Below are positions 27,812 to 37,819 of a DNA stretch of 64,000 nt, in pieces. The stretch is from Alcanivorax sp. DSM 26293. GTDB taxonomy: Bacteria > Pseudomonadota > Gammaproteobacteria > Pseudomonadales > Alcanivoracaceae. Location: NCBI RefSeq assembly GCF_900107995.1, contig NZ_FNUM01000004.1, forward strand, positions 186,001 through 250,000, written 5' to 3'. Below the pieces are notes generated by a model, which saw only the letters and a list, made by a program, of their open reading frames with translations, searched no databases and had not been told where the DNA came from. Each line of letters begins with the position of its first letter. Position 1 is the stretch's first letter. Both the position numbers and the translations under genes were made by a program.

Positions 27812-29451
27812 ATATGGCTGCTGTTGCAATCCATAACCCTCGTCCCAGCGTTACTCCTGATCATGAAGTCATTATCATCGGCGCGGGAATTTCTGGAATT
27901 GGTGCGGCAATCCAGCTGCGTGCCGATGGCATCAAAGATATCTTGATCCTTGAGCGAAGCAAGGATGTGGGAGGAACCTGGCGCGACAACCGTTATCCGG
28001 GAATCGCTGTCGACATTACCTCGTTTACCTATTCATTTTCCTTCGAACAAAACGCAAATTGGTCTCGCGTTTTTGCGCCGGGAAACGAGCTTTACCAGTA
28101 TACAAGACAGGTAACAAGCAAGTATGGCATCTACCCACTGATTCGCTTTGGTGTCGAAGTCGCTAGCGCCCGTTTTGATCTCGACAGCCATGTCTGGTTG
28201 ATCGATCTTACGGATGGCAGGCGACTTAGTGCACGCCATATTGTCTCGGCCTGTGGCGGTTTGATATCACCCAAGATGCCAGATATTGAAGGGCTTGATA
28301 CGTTCCAGGGCAATGTCATTCACACTGCACGCTGGCCAGATGACCTTGATCTTAGTGACAAGCGAGTAGCGGTAATAGGCACTGGCGCCACTGCAGTGCA
28401 ACTGATTCCGAAAATTGCCCGCCAGGCTCGTCAACTTGACGTCTACCAGCGCACCCCCATCTGGGTGCTGAAGAAGCCGGATCAGACTCTGCCTGGCTGG
28501 CTCAAGGTATTGTTCCGAACCGTACCGGGCTTGCAACGCAGCCTTCGCGGCGCTACCGACACCGTCAGCGAAACCCTGATGGTGCTTTCCGCAATATATT
28601 ACCGGCAGGCCCCTTGGCTGGTTCGCATGTGTGAAAAGGCGGGCATAAACAACCTGCGCGAACAGCTGCCCAACCGCCAGGACCTGTGGCAAGCACTGAC
28701 ACCGAAATACGGCTTCGGGTGCAAAAGGCCAACGTTTTCCAACGACTATTTCCGAACCTTTGCCCGAAACAACGTTGAGCTTGTCACGACCCCGATCAAG
28801 CGTATTACGTCCCGCGGCATCACCACCCAGGACGGCCGCTCACGGCGTATCGATACCTTGATCCTCGCCACCGGTTACAAAACCTTCGAGAAAGGAAATA
28901 TTCCCTCGTTCGACGTCATCGGCAGCAACAACATCAATTTGGGCGATTTCTGGCATGACTACCGTTACCAGGCCTATGAAGGGTTGACCATTCCGGGCTA
29001 CCCGAACTTTTACATCATGCTCGGTCCCTATGCCCTTATCGGCACCTCTTACTTCAAGATGGTCGAAGGGAATGCCATCCACCTCTCTCGCTGTATTCGC
29101 GAAGCCAACCGACGTGGAGCCAGCCAAGTGGAAATACGTCAGTCCGTCCATGACGCGTATTTCCGCAATATCCAGAAACGCCAGCAAAACACCGTGTTCC
29201 TTAACCACAACTGCGCGCTGTCGAACAGTTATTACTTCGACCATCATGGTGACGCGCCAATGCTGCGGCCCTCTACCTCTCTGGAAATGCTGTGGCGAGC
29301 CAAGCATTTACCGATGGATCACTACCGGTTCAGTGTACTGGCCGGGCACACTCCCAGCAGACACGACGGCGGGAGACAAGCCTGTGAGCCACATCCCCAG
29401 CTGCCAGAGAAGGGCATTCCGGCAAAACAAACAGATAACAATTCTCAGTGA
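27808..29451 (+). CDS. Flavin-binding monooxygenase, Baeyer-Villiger type
   Basis: The 547-aa product has two dinucleotide-binding motifs (IIIGAGISGIGAA near residue 25 and VAVIGTGATAVQLIP near 190) and between them the Baeyer-Villiger fingerprint FxGxxxHxxxWP as FQGNVIHTARWPD. The LILATGYKTFEKG segment is also family-typical. Such enzymes insert oxygen into ketones to make esters or lactones using NADPH and FAD. It is the last gene of the operon begun at 25045. It is related to, but distinct from, the AlmA-like protein at 35390. Confidence 0.9.
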   Translation: MNMAAVAIHNPRPSVTPDHEVIIIGAGISGIGAAIQLRADGIKDILILERSKDVGGTWRDNRYPGIAVDITSFTYSFSFEQNANWSRVFAPGNELYQYTRQVTSKYGIYPLIRFGVEVASARFDLDSHVWLIDLTDGRRLSARHIVSACGGLISPKMPDIEGLDTFQGNVIHTARWPDDLDLSDKRVAVIGTGATAVQLIPKIARQARQLDVYQRTPIWVLKKPDQTLPGWLKVLFRTVPGLQRSLRGATDTVSETLMVLSAIYYRQAPWLVRMCEKAGINNLREQLPNRQDLWQALTPKYGFGCKRPTFSNDYFRTFARNNVELVTTPIKRITSRGITTQDGRSRRIDTLILATGYKTFEKGNIPSFDVIGSNNINLGDFWHDYRYQAYEGLTIPGYPNFYIMLGPYALIGTSYFKMVEGNAIHLSRCIREANRRGASQVEIRQSVHDAYFRNIQKRQQNTVFLNHNCALSNSYYFDHHGDAPMLRPSTSLEMLWRAKHLPMDHYRFSVLAGHTPSRHDGGRQACEPHPQLPEKGIPAKQTDNNSQ

Positions 29452-29785
29452 CTGTGCCAGAGAAAGTGTGGAGCCTGCTTGTACATGTCACGCCAGCAGA
29501 GCTCTCCAGATCCAGTTGACCGTGCGCTTTAGCGCTGCCCAGGAGGCGTTACACCACTCGATAACCCATGCCTGGTCAGCAACAGAACACGGCATCTCGT
29601 CATAGACGACGACTGGGCGTCACGCATTAATGTGTGACATTACCGGAGCGCCAGAGCACAACGTCATTACAGTCATGGACACAGACAGCTAAGCCTGAGA
29701 CCAATATTGGTTGTTTAACCAAACAAACAGAAAATCAGAACAACTCACCATCTATAACCAGAACAGCCCCCTTTAGGAGCCTGAA
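29452..29785. promoter_or_regulatory. Promoter region of the porin-lipoprotein operon
   Basis: This gap holds no gene. It carries the near-perfect palindrome TCACGCATTAATGTGTGA at 29620-29637, whose binding protein is unknown, and downstream of it the shared operator at 29704-29725. The region probably contains the promoter for 29786. Confidence 0.6.
29704..29725 (+). promoter_or_regulatory. Shared operator, copy 2 (FadL-like/lipoprotein operon)
   Basis: The core TTGGTTGTTTAACCAA at 29707-29722 is a perfect inverted repeat (6-bp arms, 4-bp centre) and is close to the consensus seen before three other operons. It lies 60 bases before the FadL-like start codon. Confidence 0.8.
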
Positions 29786-31147
29786 ATGTCTGCAAAAAAA
29801 ACAAAACGGTTACCTCTCCTTTTCTTCACGTGCACTACAGCATTGCTCTCACCCGGCTTGGCCATTGGCGGTGCTGGCGACGGAGCGAGCACTTATGGGC
29901 TAGGCCCAATGAATGCCGGCACTGCCTTGGCATTCAGTCCTTTTGCATCCAACAGCTGGTCGGTGTACTACAACCCGGCCGCCATGGCCCGCTCCCCGGA
30001 GGGCGAACTGGGAGTCATTGTGCAGTATGGCGACCAGGAATTACGTGCCAAATCACTGGGAGGAACAGACCCTTTGGAGCGAGAGAATGATATCCTCTCT
30101 GACACCAGTTCCGAACTATTATTAATCGGCTTCAAAAGCCGCGTCGCCGGCATTTCCAGCATCGACAAGCCCATTTACTTTGGCCTGAACGTGGGTGTAG
30201 ACCAATACACATCCAACCTATTGCCCTATCAGGCCAATACCAGCCAGAAAGGGCAGTTTCTACGCTATGAATCTCAGCCACTTTATCTCGCCTTTGGTGG
30301 CGCTATCAGCAACGTCCTGAGGGGCGTTGACGTCGGCGCATCAGCACGTCTTACCCTCCAGGCCAAAGCCAACCTGGAAGCAGTTTCAGACCTTGGCGGC
30401 AACACAGACTCTGAAAAACTTTCCCTGGAAGCCTCTCCATCCCTATCACCGGCACTAGGTATCAATATCCGCTCTGGAGAAATGTTTTGCGGTACAAGCG
30501 AGTGCATGCCTTTTGGAATGGATAAGATGGAGCTGGCTCTTTTCTGGCGGGGGGAAAGTAGCTATGAGGTATCCGTGGATGCCAATGTGGTTGTGCCGGG
30601 AGTTATCCCTGAACCAGGCCTGAGCCTAGCGCTTAGTACAATTGATACCTATCAACCTGAAGTTCTCGGCGCAGCCATTTTGCTTCCCGTTGGCAAATTC
30701 GAATTGACGGCAGGCATTGAGCAGCACAATTGGTCTGCGCTTGAAAGCGAGTTTGCCGACGATACTATTCGCGATCAGGCTAATCTAGCGTTTGACGACA
30801 TCACCATTCCCCGAATTGGCGTTAGCTATCAGTGGTCGGAGTCCATGAAACTCTTTGCCGGCGCAGCCCTGGAGGACTCACCTTTAAAATCCAGCCGATC
30901 CCAGGACGTTAACTATCTTGACACCGATAAAAAGGTTTTCGGTCTGGGTGCCAGCTACCGTCTGTCCAGCGCGCCAATAATAGATATGCCATTAGAACTC
31001 TCCTTCGCTTACCAGTATCAAATGCTGGATGAAGCTGATTTCGAATTGACCTCCATCAACTCTTCCACCGATCCAGCCCCTTATGAAACGGTAAGGGCTG
31101 ATGGTGAAATAAACGTATTTTCTTCCTCCCTGTCGCTAAAGTTTTAA
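29786..31147 (+). CDS. FadL/TodX-like outer-membrane transport protein
   Basis: The 453-aa product has a signal peptide (about 27 residues, MSAKKTKRLPLLFF start), then a FadL-like plug region (GLGPMNAGTALAF, NSWSVYYNPAAMARSPEGE), many alternating-hydrophobic strands and a C-terminal Phe (SSLSLKF) as in outer-membrane beta-barrels. FadL-type channels import long-chain fatty acids or hydrocarbons. The gene follows a shared operator and is followed after 34 bases by a large lipoprotein gene. Uptake of the regulon's hydrophobic substrate is the likely role. Confidence 0.85.
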   Translation: MSAKKTKRLPLLFFTCTTALLSPGLAIGGAGDGASTYGLGPMNAGTALAFSPFASNSWSVYYNPAAMARSPEGELGVIVQYGDQELRAKSLGGTDPLERENDILSDTSSELLLIGFKSRVAGISSIDKPIYFGLNVGVDQYTSNLLPYQANTSQKGQFLRYESQPLYLAFGGAISNVLRGVDVGASARLTLQAKANLEAVSDLGGNTDSEKLSLEASPSLSPALGINIRSGEMFCGTSECMPFGMDKMELALFWRGESSYEVSVDANVVVPGVIPEPGLSLALSTIDTYQPEVLGAAILLPVGKFELTAGIEQHNWSALESEFADDTIRDQANLAFDDITIPRIGVSYQWSESMKLFAGAALEDSPLKSSRSQDVNYLDTDKKVFGLGASYRLSSAPIIDMPLELSFAYQYQMLDEADFELTSINSSTDPAPYETVRADGEINVFSSSLSLKF

Positions 31148-31181
31148 CAACAGGCATGCGATTAATACCAGGAGAAGAGCA

Positions 31182-34100
31182 ATGAATAATAACCCCATCA
31201 CAATCCACCAGTTTCTGATTAGTCTGGCGGTCGCCATAGCAGCCCTTCTGACCGGGTGCGGTGGCGATCAGGGCGATGTAAGCAATCCCTGGAGCACACC
31301 AGAGACATTAATTTTTTCTTACCCTTATCCTGGCCAGACCGAGGTTCCAGCTACCGCGCCAGTAATCCTGCGATTTTCCTCTGCACTTGAGCAAGAGGTT
31401 ATTGATGACATTGACTCACGCCTACAGCTGGTCAGTGATACTGATGGGAATACCGTCATGGTTGACTATCAGGTGGTAGACAATGGCAGAGGCCTGGCCC
31501 TGTATCCTCAATCGCGGCTGGCTCCGGCGGAAGCGTACCATCTGGTTGTCAACGATGATGGCCTTGGAGCCATTGATGATAACTCCGTGGCCCGCGTTCG
31601 GTTTCGGACTGCAGGCAGTCAAGCCGGCGCATCGCAAACCATGGGAAGCGGCTCTTTCACCCTGCTTTCAGCCACGCCTCTAGACCAACCGTCATTGCTA
31701 GAGTCGATTGATGATGCCAGCCATCCCAACGACATGAGCACCTTCAGGATGTCGTTTAATCAGACGGTTGATCCGGCCAGTACAGCATATGGCGAAACCG
31801 GATCGGTTCAACTTCGTGACAACCTCGGTAAGTTGGTTCCCGCATCGCTATTTTTGCAGGGCCGCTACCTGACACTGGATCCTGACCAGGATCTGAAACC
31901 TGTGGAACACACATTAACGATTGCTGGGCTGCGGGCCCAGACTACCGGTGAACAGTTGCCGGAGTACAATCGGACTTTTGTTCCGGAAACCACACTTCCC
32001 CGTGCTACATCCGTTCTAAAAGTTGGTAGCCTTGGAGCTGAGCAACCTGAACTAGTGTCAACTTTAACCGGCAACCCGATCAATCAGGTGCCAGTACAAT
32101 CCTTTGTGCTGGGAGATGAATCATTTACCGGGTTGAGCGGGGATCTAGCTGCAGATCTGGCTTTTGCTCCCAACTTTCCTAATGCCGTTCCACTGCGAGT
32201 ACCCGCTGGTTCCGTACTCCGAGGCACCCCCGTGGACGTCAATATACTGGGCGAAATACCGTCCGGGCTGGAAACCGGTGAAGTCACCATCACGATACTC
32301 AGCGACGCTAATGGGTATCTGATCCCGAATCCATTCAGTGATTCCCCATCGTTCCCCCGCTATGCCCTGCTCAATATGGATGCAGCAATGACTGCCGCAG
32401 GTCAAGAGCCCAATGCGGCTCTCAGCCAGAATCTGCTAAATGTGCAGGTGGCGGGTTTAGCCGTTGTGAAAGATGGTGTGCTGGTACTGGATGCGGTCAG
32501 TGTTGTTGAACCTGAAGTACTGGGCTTGGAGAAGGCATCTGGCCTACTCTCATTTCGCATGGAGGCCTATCAAAACCAGCGCCAAGCGCCTACCCCAAGC
32601 CAAGACACTCGGCCTTTGCAGCTGCAGTCTTGGGCTCCGGGGGAAAAGTTCCAACCCAATGCAAGACCTGGTGACCCCGTTATCCTGAACTTCAACAAAC
32701 CATTGAACCCAGCTTCGGTTTTCCTTGACGGTGCTGTACAGGTTTCTGTTGATGATGTAGTAAAGACGTACCCAATGCGACACGATGGCGCCACCATCAT
32801 CATCGGGGGAGATATCCTTCAACATGGAAAAGACATCCAGATCAGCCTGTCCAGTATGCTTAGAGATACGCAGGGCAACCAACTTAACCAGGACCAAACC
32901 CTTGACATTCGTCTACCGGACTTCGTTCTTCCCAATGGCAACACCAATGAATTACGCGCGCCTATTGTCGCCGCCGTTTTCCCCGGTTACCCATGTGCGT
33001 TAACCGGTGCCATCCTTACGGGTAATCGCGATAACTGGCGGAATGGTCGATGCGTCGGCGGGCAAAATAGCGATCCGCTTTATCCAATACCAAACCTCTT
33101 TAAGGATTTCAGCATCAGGGTTATCTTTAGCCGCAGTATCGACACCGAAACGGTTAATGAGCAAACATTTGTTGTTGAACACTTCGATGCTGACAATAAC
33201 GCGTGGAATCCCATCAACGGTCGTTTCAAAGTACTTGAACAACGGATCGAATTTTTCCCAGACACCGCATGGCAGGTTGATGAGCTTTACCGCTATACCC
33301 TGCACTCTGAGAAGGCGTCGCCAATTTGTGGCACCAATGCCATATGCTCTATTGATGGAGCCCCACTACAAACACGTCAAATTTCTCAGTCTAGCTCTAC
33401 AGCGCCAAAACTTAGAGAAGGGGGGCCCGACCTAATCAACCATTTCGTAGTCACCGGCGAGGATGACCGCATCACACGTGTATCCTTGCGTTCACTCCCT
33501 GTCGCAGATGTTAACGCTACTCTTAGCATAGATGACAACGAGCAAGGCGCTGTGCCCGACGGTAACGGCGGAGCAGTTGCCGACGCCAACTACCTGCAGC
33601 TTAGGCTAAAAAGCAGGTCAGGTGTAATAACCAATGCCAACATTGGCTGCAGCATAGGCGACGATTGCCCGGAAAAGAAGTTTGCCTTTGTCGGGTCAGG
33701 TGCATTACAAGCGGGTGTAAGCCATTATGACTCGGATGTCCGCGTCAATCGCCGTCTAATCGATAGCGATCCCATGACGTCAAATGAAGTCACCGGCGCC
33801 GTCATTGCCAAAGTCTTCCCTACCGTTCTCCCAACGACCAGTGTATTTCTGGAAGCTCGTGCGTTGGGGTTAATCACGATACCACTAGATACCGGCCCCC
33901 TGGTGCTTCGGCTTGCATACGAAAATAATCAACCGATTACGGGCTATATTACCGAAACCCCAGATGGCCCCTGGTTTAGTACGACGTTTGACCTCATGGT
34001 GGATGCGCCAGAGTTAGAGCCACGGCTAATTATTGAGCTCGGCCATGACATACGCAGTAAGGTTATCACCGGAGTCACCTTGGAAGGCCCCCTGCGCTTT

Positions 34101-34262
34101 GTTGACGATGGCCGCCTGATTCTGAAAGTCCGCAATCCCGACCCTCTAACCATACCGGCCAAAATTGACCTCCTTAACATCGGCTTGGCCGGTGTCGAGC
34201 TGGAAGTTCCTCCCCTCGGCGTTGACCTTACCTTCACCTTTTTGCCGGTGAAGGATTTTTAA
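31182..34262 (+). CDS. Large surface or periplasmic lipoprotein with Ig-like domains
   Basis: The 1026-aa product starts with a lipoprotein signal peptide ending in LLTGC, with Cys26 as the lipidation site. Residues about 45-145 look like a bacterial Ig-like (Big_5/SbsA-type) domain (PYPGQTEVPATAPVILRFSS). Similar segments recur at about 490-590 (ARPGDPVILNFNKPLNPASV) and 645-725 (FSIRVIFSRSIDTETVNEQ). The rest is beta-rich with no enzyme motif. It pairs with the FadL-like porin in one operon, so it may help capture hydrophobic substrate at the cell surface. A terminator follows. Confidence 0.82.
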   Translation: MNNNPITIHQFLISLAVAIAALLTGCGGDQGDVSNPWSTPETLIFSYPYPGQTEVPATAPVILRFSSALEQEVIDDIDSRLQLVSDTDGNTVMVDYQVVDNGRGLALYPQSRLAPAEAYHLVVNDDGLGAIDDNSVARVRFRTAGSQAGASQTMGSGSFTLLSATPLDQPSLLESIDDASHPNDMSTFRMSFNQTVDPASTAYGETGSVQLRDNLGKLVPASLFLQGRYLTLDPDQDLKPVEHTLTIAGLRAQTTGEQLPEYNRTFVPETTLPRATSVLKVGSLGAEQPELVSTLTGNPINQVPVQSFVLGDESFTGLSGDLAADLAFAPNFPNAVPLRVPAGSVLRGTPVDVNILGEIPSGLETGEVTITILSDANGYLIPNPFSDSPSFPRYALLNMDAAMTAAGQEPNAALSQNLLNVQVAGLAVVKDGVLVLDAVSVVEPEVLGLEKASGLLSFRMEAYQNQRQAPTPSQDTRPLQLQSWAPGEKFQPNARPGDPVILNFNKPLNPASVFLDGAVQVSVDDVVKTYPMRHDGATIIIGGDILQHGKDIQISLSSMLRDTQGNQLNQDQTLDIRLPDFVLPNGNTNELRAPIVAAVFPGYPCALTGAILTGNRDNWRNGRCVGGQNSDPLYPIPNLFKDFSIRVIFSRSIDTETVNEQTFVVEHFDADNNAWNPINGRFKVLEQRIEFFPDTAWQVDELYRYTLHSEKASPICGTNAICSIDGAPLQTRQISQSSSTAPKLREGGPDLINHFVVTGEDDRITRVSLRSLPVADVNATLSIDDNEQGAVPDGNGGAVADANYLQLRLKSRSGVITNANIGCSIGDDCPEKKFAFVGSGALQAGVSHYDSDVRVNRRLIDSDPMTSNEVTGAVIAKVFPTVLPTTSVFLEARALGLITIPLDTGPLVLRLAYENNQPITGYITETPDGPWFSTTFDLMVDAPELEPRLIIELGHDIRSKVITGVTLEGPLRFVDDGRLILKVRNPDPLTIPAKIDLLNIGLAGVELEVPPLGVDLTFTFLPVKDF

Positions 34263-34292
34263 CATCTTCCCCTTGTGCTTATGCACTTTCAT

Positions 34293-34316
34293 GCCCTCCT
34301 AAGTGGGGGCTTTTTT
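34293..34316 (+). terminator. Intrinsic terminator after the lipoprotein gene
   Basis: GCCCTCCTAAGTGGGGGC forms a short GC-rich stem with imperfect pairing and is followed by six T. It lies about 30 bases past the stop codon. Confidence 0.75.
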
Positions 34317-34397
34317 ATGTCCTACCCTTAAGCCACACAGGAAAGTGATCAGCTGTATCGACAAATAGGACTTTTCTTTCAGCTGATGAGACGCTAC

Positions 34398-34419
34398 TAT
34401 TTGGTTGTTTAGCCAAATA
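34398..34419 (+). promoter_or_regulatory. Shared operator, copy 3 (hydrolase-almA operon)
   Basis: TATTTGG at 34398-34404 and CCAAATA at 34413-34419 are perfect inverted arms around TTGTTTAG. This is the most symmetric copy. It ends only 11 bases before the first candidate ATG, so a bound protein would cover the promoter or transcription start. Confidence 0.82.
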
Positions 34420-34430
34420 AATATCTATTG

Positions 34431-35393
34431 ATGACTATGCATCCTCACGATATCCCCACAAAGCTCAACTTGAACGCTTCAAGTTTCTCGGCTGAGTCTG
34501 GCAGGGACATACAATTTCTTGGAAACGGCGGGTTGGTTCTTCGTGCGACCCAGTTCGGAGATCCGCAATCACCGCAGGTGCTCCTGCTTCATGGTGGCGG
34601 ACAGACACGCCATGCCTGGGCACACACGGCAACAGCTCTGGCCAGAGCTGGGTACTGTGCTACCTGCATTGATGCACGAGGTCATGGTCAAAGCCAGTGG
34701 TGCCCTGAAGGTAATTACAGCGCCAGCGCGCTGGTAACGGACCTCCGAGCGATCATTGAGTCTCTTCCCTCATCACCCTATATCGTTGGTGCATCAATGG
34801 GCGGACTGACGGCCATGCTAGCCCTTGGAGAAGAGCCCCCCTTGGACTGTCGCGGGCTGGTATTAGTGGATGTGGCCCCGCGGCTTGAGACCAAAGGCGT
34901 TCGGAGGGTGATTGAGTTCATGCGCCGCCACCCTGACGGGTTCGACACATTGAGCCAAGTTCAAGATGCCGTGGCTGCCTATAACCCAACACGCAAAGCA
35001 CCATCAAACGCACAGGGCTTACGAAAAAATCTCCGCCAGGACGCTAATGGCCGCCTCCATTGGCACTGGGATCCAGCGTTTCTCGATCACGCGGTAATCC
35101 CTGAAGGAGATGAAGGCATGTTCTGTCGAGCGCGACTCAATCGTGCAGCGAGCAGACTCAAACTACCGATATTACTAATCCGCGGCCATCACAGTGATGT
35201 ACTCAGCGAAGCAGGAGCCCAGGAACTATTAGCCTTAGTGCCACATGCCAAGTACCGAGTGATCGGCCAAGCGGGTCATATGGTAGCGGGTGACCGCAAC
35301 AGTATTTTTACCGGAGCAGTACTGGACTTTCTTCAGCACCTTGACCCGCAATGTATCCACATACGCTCCACCGATCGGAGACTTACACCATGA
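34431..35393 (+). CDS. Alpha/beta hydrolase
   Basis: The roughly 320-aa product has the oxyanion segment LLLHGGGQTRHAW near residue 50, the nucleophile elbow IVGASMGGLTAM near 117 and the catalytic His in GQAGHMVAGDRN near 285. This is the fold of esterases and related hydrolases; the substrate is unknown. The start is uncertain: ATG at 34431 or 34437, neither with a clear Shine-Dalgarno sequence, and the operator is very close, so the message may be nearly leaderless. Its stop overlaps the almA start (ATGA). Confidence 0.85.
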   Translation: MTMHPHDIPTKLNLNASSFSAESGRDIQFLGNGGLVLRATQFGDPQSPQVLLLHGGGQTRHAWAHTATALARAGYCATCIDARGHGQSQWCPEGNYSASALVTDLRAIIESLPSSPYIVGASMGGLTAMLALGEEPPLDCRGLVLVDVAPRLETKGVRRVIEFMRRHPDGFDTLSQVQDAVAAYNPTRKAPSNAQGLRKNLRQDANGRLHWHWDPAFLDHAVIPEGDEGMFCRARLNRAASRLKLPILLIRGHHSDVLSEAGAQELLALVPHAKYRVIGQAGHMVAGDRNSIFTGAVLDFLQHLDPQCIHIRSTDRRLTP

Positions 35394-36901
35394 AACATAA
35401 ACATCTCGACGTGCTGATCATTGGCGCGGGCCTTTCAGGCGTCGGTGCGGCTTGTCATCTGAGCCGCAAGTGCCCAGATTTACGATATGGCATCCTTGAG
35501 CGACGCAAGCGCGTTGGTGGGACCTGGGATTTATTTCGCTATCCTGGTATCCGTTCAGACTCAGATATGTTCACTCTCGGCTATAACTTTCGGCCCTGGA
35601 CAGACACCAAGATGCTTGCCGATGGCCCCTCTATTCGCAATTACATCGAAGAAACCGCTGAGCATCATCAGGTCCACAAGAAAATTCATTTTGGCCTGAA
35701 AGTCACTGCCGAGGACTGGAGCAGCGAATTCAATCGCTGGACGGTTACCGCGTTGAACGAGGAAACCGGTGAAGAAGAAGTTTTCACCGCTGGGTTTGTC
35801 CTCAACTGTACCGGTTATTATAACTATGACGCCGGCTACACACCGAAAATTCCTGGAATCAATCGCTTTGGCGGCGACGTAATTCACCCGCAGCACTGGC
35901 CAGATAACTACGACTATACGGGTAAGCGAGTTGTCGTGATCGGCAGCGGCGCCACCGCCGTAACACTGGTGCCCGCGATGACCGACCGCGCTGCGCATGT
36001 CACCATGTTACAGCGCTCCCCTACTTATGTTGCCTCCGTCCCTGAGCAAGATCTCATCTCGAAAAACCTGCGCCGAGTACTGCCAGAAATGCTTGTTTAC
36101 CGCATGGCGCGCACACGCAATATCCTGCTGCAGAGAACCGTATTTAACCTATCGATTCGTAAGCCCAAAGCGATCCGCAGATTACTGCTGGCCGCTGCTC
36201 GCAAACAACTGGGGCCGGATATCGACATGAAGCATTTTCAACCTCACTACAACCCATGGGAGGAACGAATGTGCGCAGTTCCCAAGGGGGATCTGTTCAA
36301 GGTGCTTCGTGAAGGCAAGGCTTCCGTGGTGACGGATCATATAAAAAATGTCACCAAAACCGGTATAAAACTGGAATCTGGGGATTGGATACCTGCCGAT
36401 ATTATCGTCACAGCTACCGGTCTGGATTTGCAAATGTTGGGCGGCGCAGAGCTACGTGTTGATGGTACGCACGTCAATCTCTCAAACACCATGATGTACA
36501 AAGGCTTAATGCTGGAAAAAGTGCCTAATATGGCACTGGTCTTTGGCTATACCAACGCGTCCTGGACCCTCAAGGCAGATATTGCCTCCGAATTTGTTTG
36601 TCGGCTTCTCAAGCATATGCGCAAGACAGGCGCAGAAAAGGTGACCCCTATCGACGAGGAAGGGTGTGGCTCTGATGTCAACTTTCTCAACCTTCGCTCT
36701 GGCTACATTCAACGTGCTGATGACCGCCTGCCACGCCAAGGCAACAAAGATCCTTGGCAAAACCTCAACGATTATCTTCACGACCTGCCGGCGCTTCGTT
36801 ATGGAAAAATGAATGATGGCCACCTTAAATTCGAAACGACAAACCTACATAAAACGAAACGCAATCTCGTCCAAAAACTTCTGAGCAACACATCAATATA
36901 G
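35390..36901 (+). CDS. almA: AlmA-type flavin-binding monooxygenase (long-chain alkane oxidation)
   Basis: The 503-aa product resembles AlmA of Acinetobacter, a flavin monooxygenase required for growth on long-chain n-alkanes. Visible are VLIIGAGLSGVGAA at the N-terminus, GGTWDLFRYPGIRSDSDM near 45, NCTGYYNYDAGY near 145, the Baeyer-Villiger-type fingerprint FGGDVIHPQHWPD near 168, VVVIGSGATAVTLVPAM and MKHFQPHYNPWEERMCAVP. The ATG at 35390 follows CGGAG and overlaps the upstream stop. Downstream are SDR and PF10118 genes. The family assignment is strong. Alkane chain length and true reaction are inferred. Confidence 0.85.
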   Translation: MKHKHLDVLIIGAGLSGVGAACHLSRKCPDLRYGILERRKRVGGTWDLFRYPGIRSDSDMFTLGYNFRPWTDTKMLADGPSIRNYIEETAEHHQVHKKIHFGLKVTAEDWSSEFNRWTVTALNEETGEEEVFTAGFVLNCTGYYNYDAGYTPKIPGINRFGGDVIHPQHWPDNYDYTGKRVVVIGSGATAVTLVPAMTDRAAHVTMLQRSPTYVASVPEQDLISKNLRRVLPEMLVYRMARTRNILLQRTVFNLSIRKPKAIRRLLLAAARKQLGPDIDMKHFQPHYNPWEERMCAVPKGDLFKVLREGKASVVTDHIKNVTKTGIKLESGDWIPADIIVTATGLDLQMLGGAELRVDGTHVNLSNTMMYKGLMLEKVPNMALVFGYTNASWTLKADIASEFVCRLLKHMRKTGAEKVTPIDEEGCGSDVNFLNLRSGYIQRADDRLPRQGNKDPWQNLNDYLHDLPALRYGKMNDGHLKFETTNLHKTKRNLVQKLLSNTSI

Positions 36902-36911
36902 AGGCGCAACG

Positions 36912-37778
36912 ATGAAATCATTTTCAGGAAAAGTCGCGGCGATCACTGGCGCCGGGTCGGGCATCGGGCAAGCCACGGCGATTGCTCTAGCAAAAGAAGG
37001 CTGCCACTTAGCGATCTCTGATATCAGCGAAGAAAGCCTAGAGAAGACGGTCGAATTACTGGCAGGCTACGCCGTCAACATCAGCACTCATGTTGTTGAT
37101 GTCAGCAACAAAAATGCGGTTTATCAATACGCGGAAGATACCGTATCAACACACGGAAAAGTAAATCTCATCATGAACAATGCCGGTGTGGGACTGGGTG
37201 AGACCGTCGAGAACATGAGCTATGAAAACTTTGAATGGCTGATGAATATCAATTTCTGGGGTGTCGTATACGGTACAAAGGCATTTCTTCCCCATCTCCA
37301 GAAAATAGGTGAAGGCCATATCGTCAATATCTCCAGCGTTTTCGGCATTATCGGTGTTCCAACCCAGTCAGCCTACAACGCCGCAAAATTTGCTGTTCGC
37401 GGATTTACAGAATCATTACGTGAAGAGCTGGATATCGCGGGCGGCCTTGTCAGCGCGACTTGCGTTCATCCAGGTGGAGTAAAGACCAACATCGCGCGTA
37501 ATAGTCGCATGGGAGACATGGGCAGCATGAACATGGGCGACAAAGAAGAGATTGCCAGCATGTTCGAAAAAATTGCCATGACCACACCCGAAGCTGCCGC
37601 TAGAACCATCCTGAAAGGCGTGCGGAAAAACCGGCGAAGAGTTTTGGTAGGCGGTGACGCGGTCATGCTGGACACCACACAGAGACTGATACCCACAGGC
37701 TACCAACGCTTGCTTGAAATTATGTTTAAAAAACAGCAAAGCAGCAAAAATAAAAAAACGCATCAGGGCATGGCCTGA
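36912..37778 (+). CDS. Short-chain dehydrogenase/reductase
   Basis: The 288-aa product is a classical SDR with AAITGAGSGIGQATA at the N-terminus, MNNAGVGLGE near 92, the Ser of NISSVFGIIG and the YNAAK active site near 157. It is 10 bases downstream of almA and probably oxidises an alcohol from the monooxygenase pathway. It resembles the SDR at 25986, which also sits next to PF10118 and flavin-monooxygenase genes, so the two operons look like partial duplicates in content. Confidence 0.9.
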   Translation: MKSFSGKVAAITGAGSGIGQATAIALAKEGCHLAISDISEESLEKTVELLAGYAVNISTHVVDVSNKNAVYQYAEDTVSTHGKVNLIMNNAGVGLGETVENMSYENFEWLMNINFWGVVYGTKAFLPHLQKIGEGHIVNISSVFGIIGVPTQSAYNAAKFAVRGFTESLREELDIAGGLVSATCVHPGGVKTNIARNSRMGDMGSMNMGDKEEIASMFEKIAMTTPEAAARTILKGVRKNRRRVLVGGDAVMLDTTQRLIPTGYQRLLEIMFKKQQSSKNKKTHQGMA

Positions 37779-37819
37779 CATTTTTCTCTTTAACTATCAC
37801 ATTATTGATTGGAGGCGAT

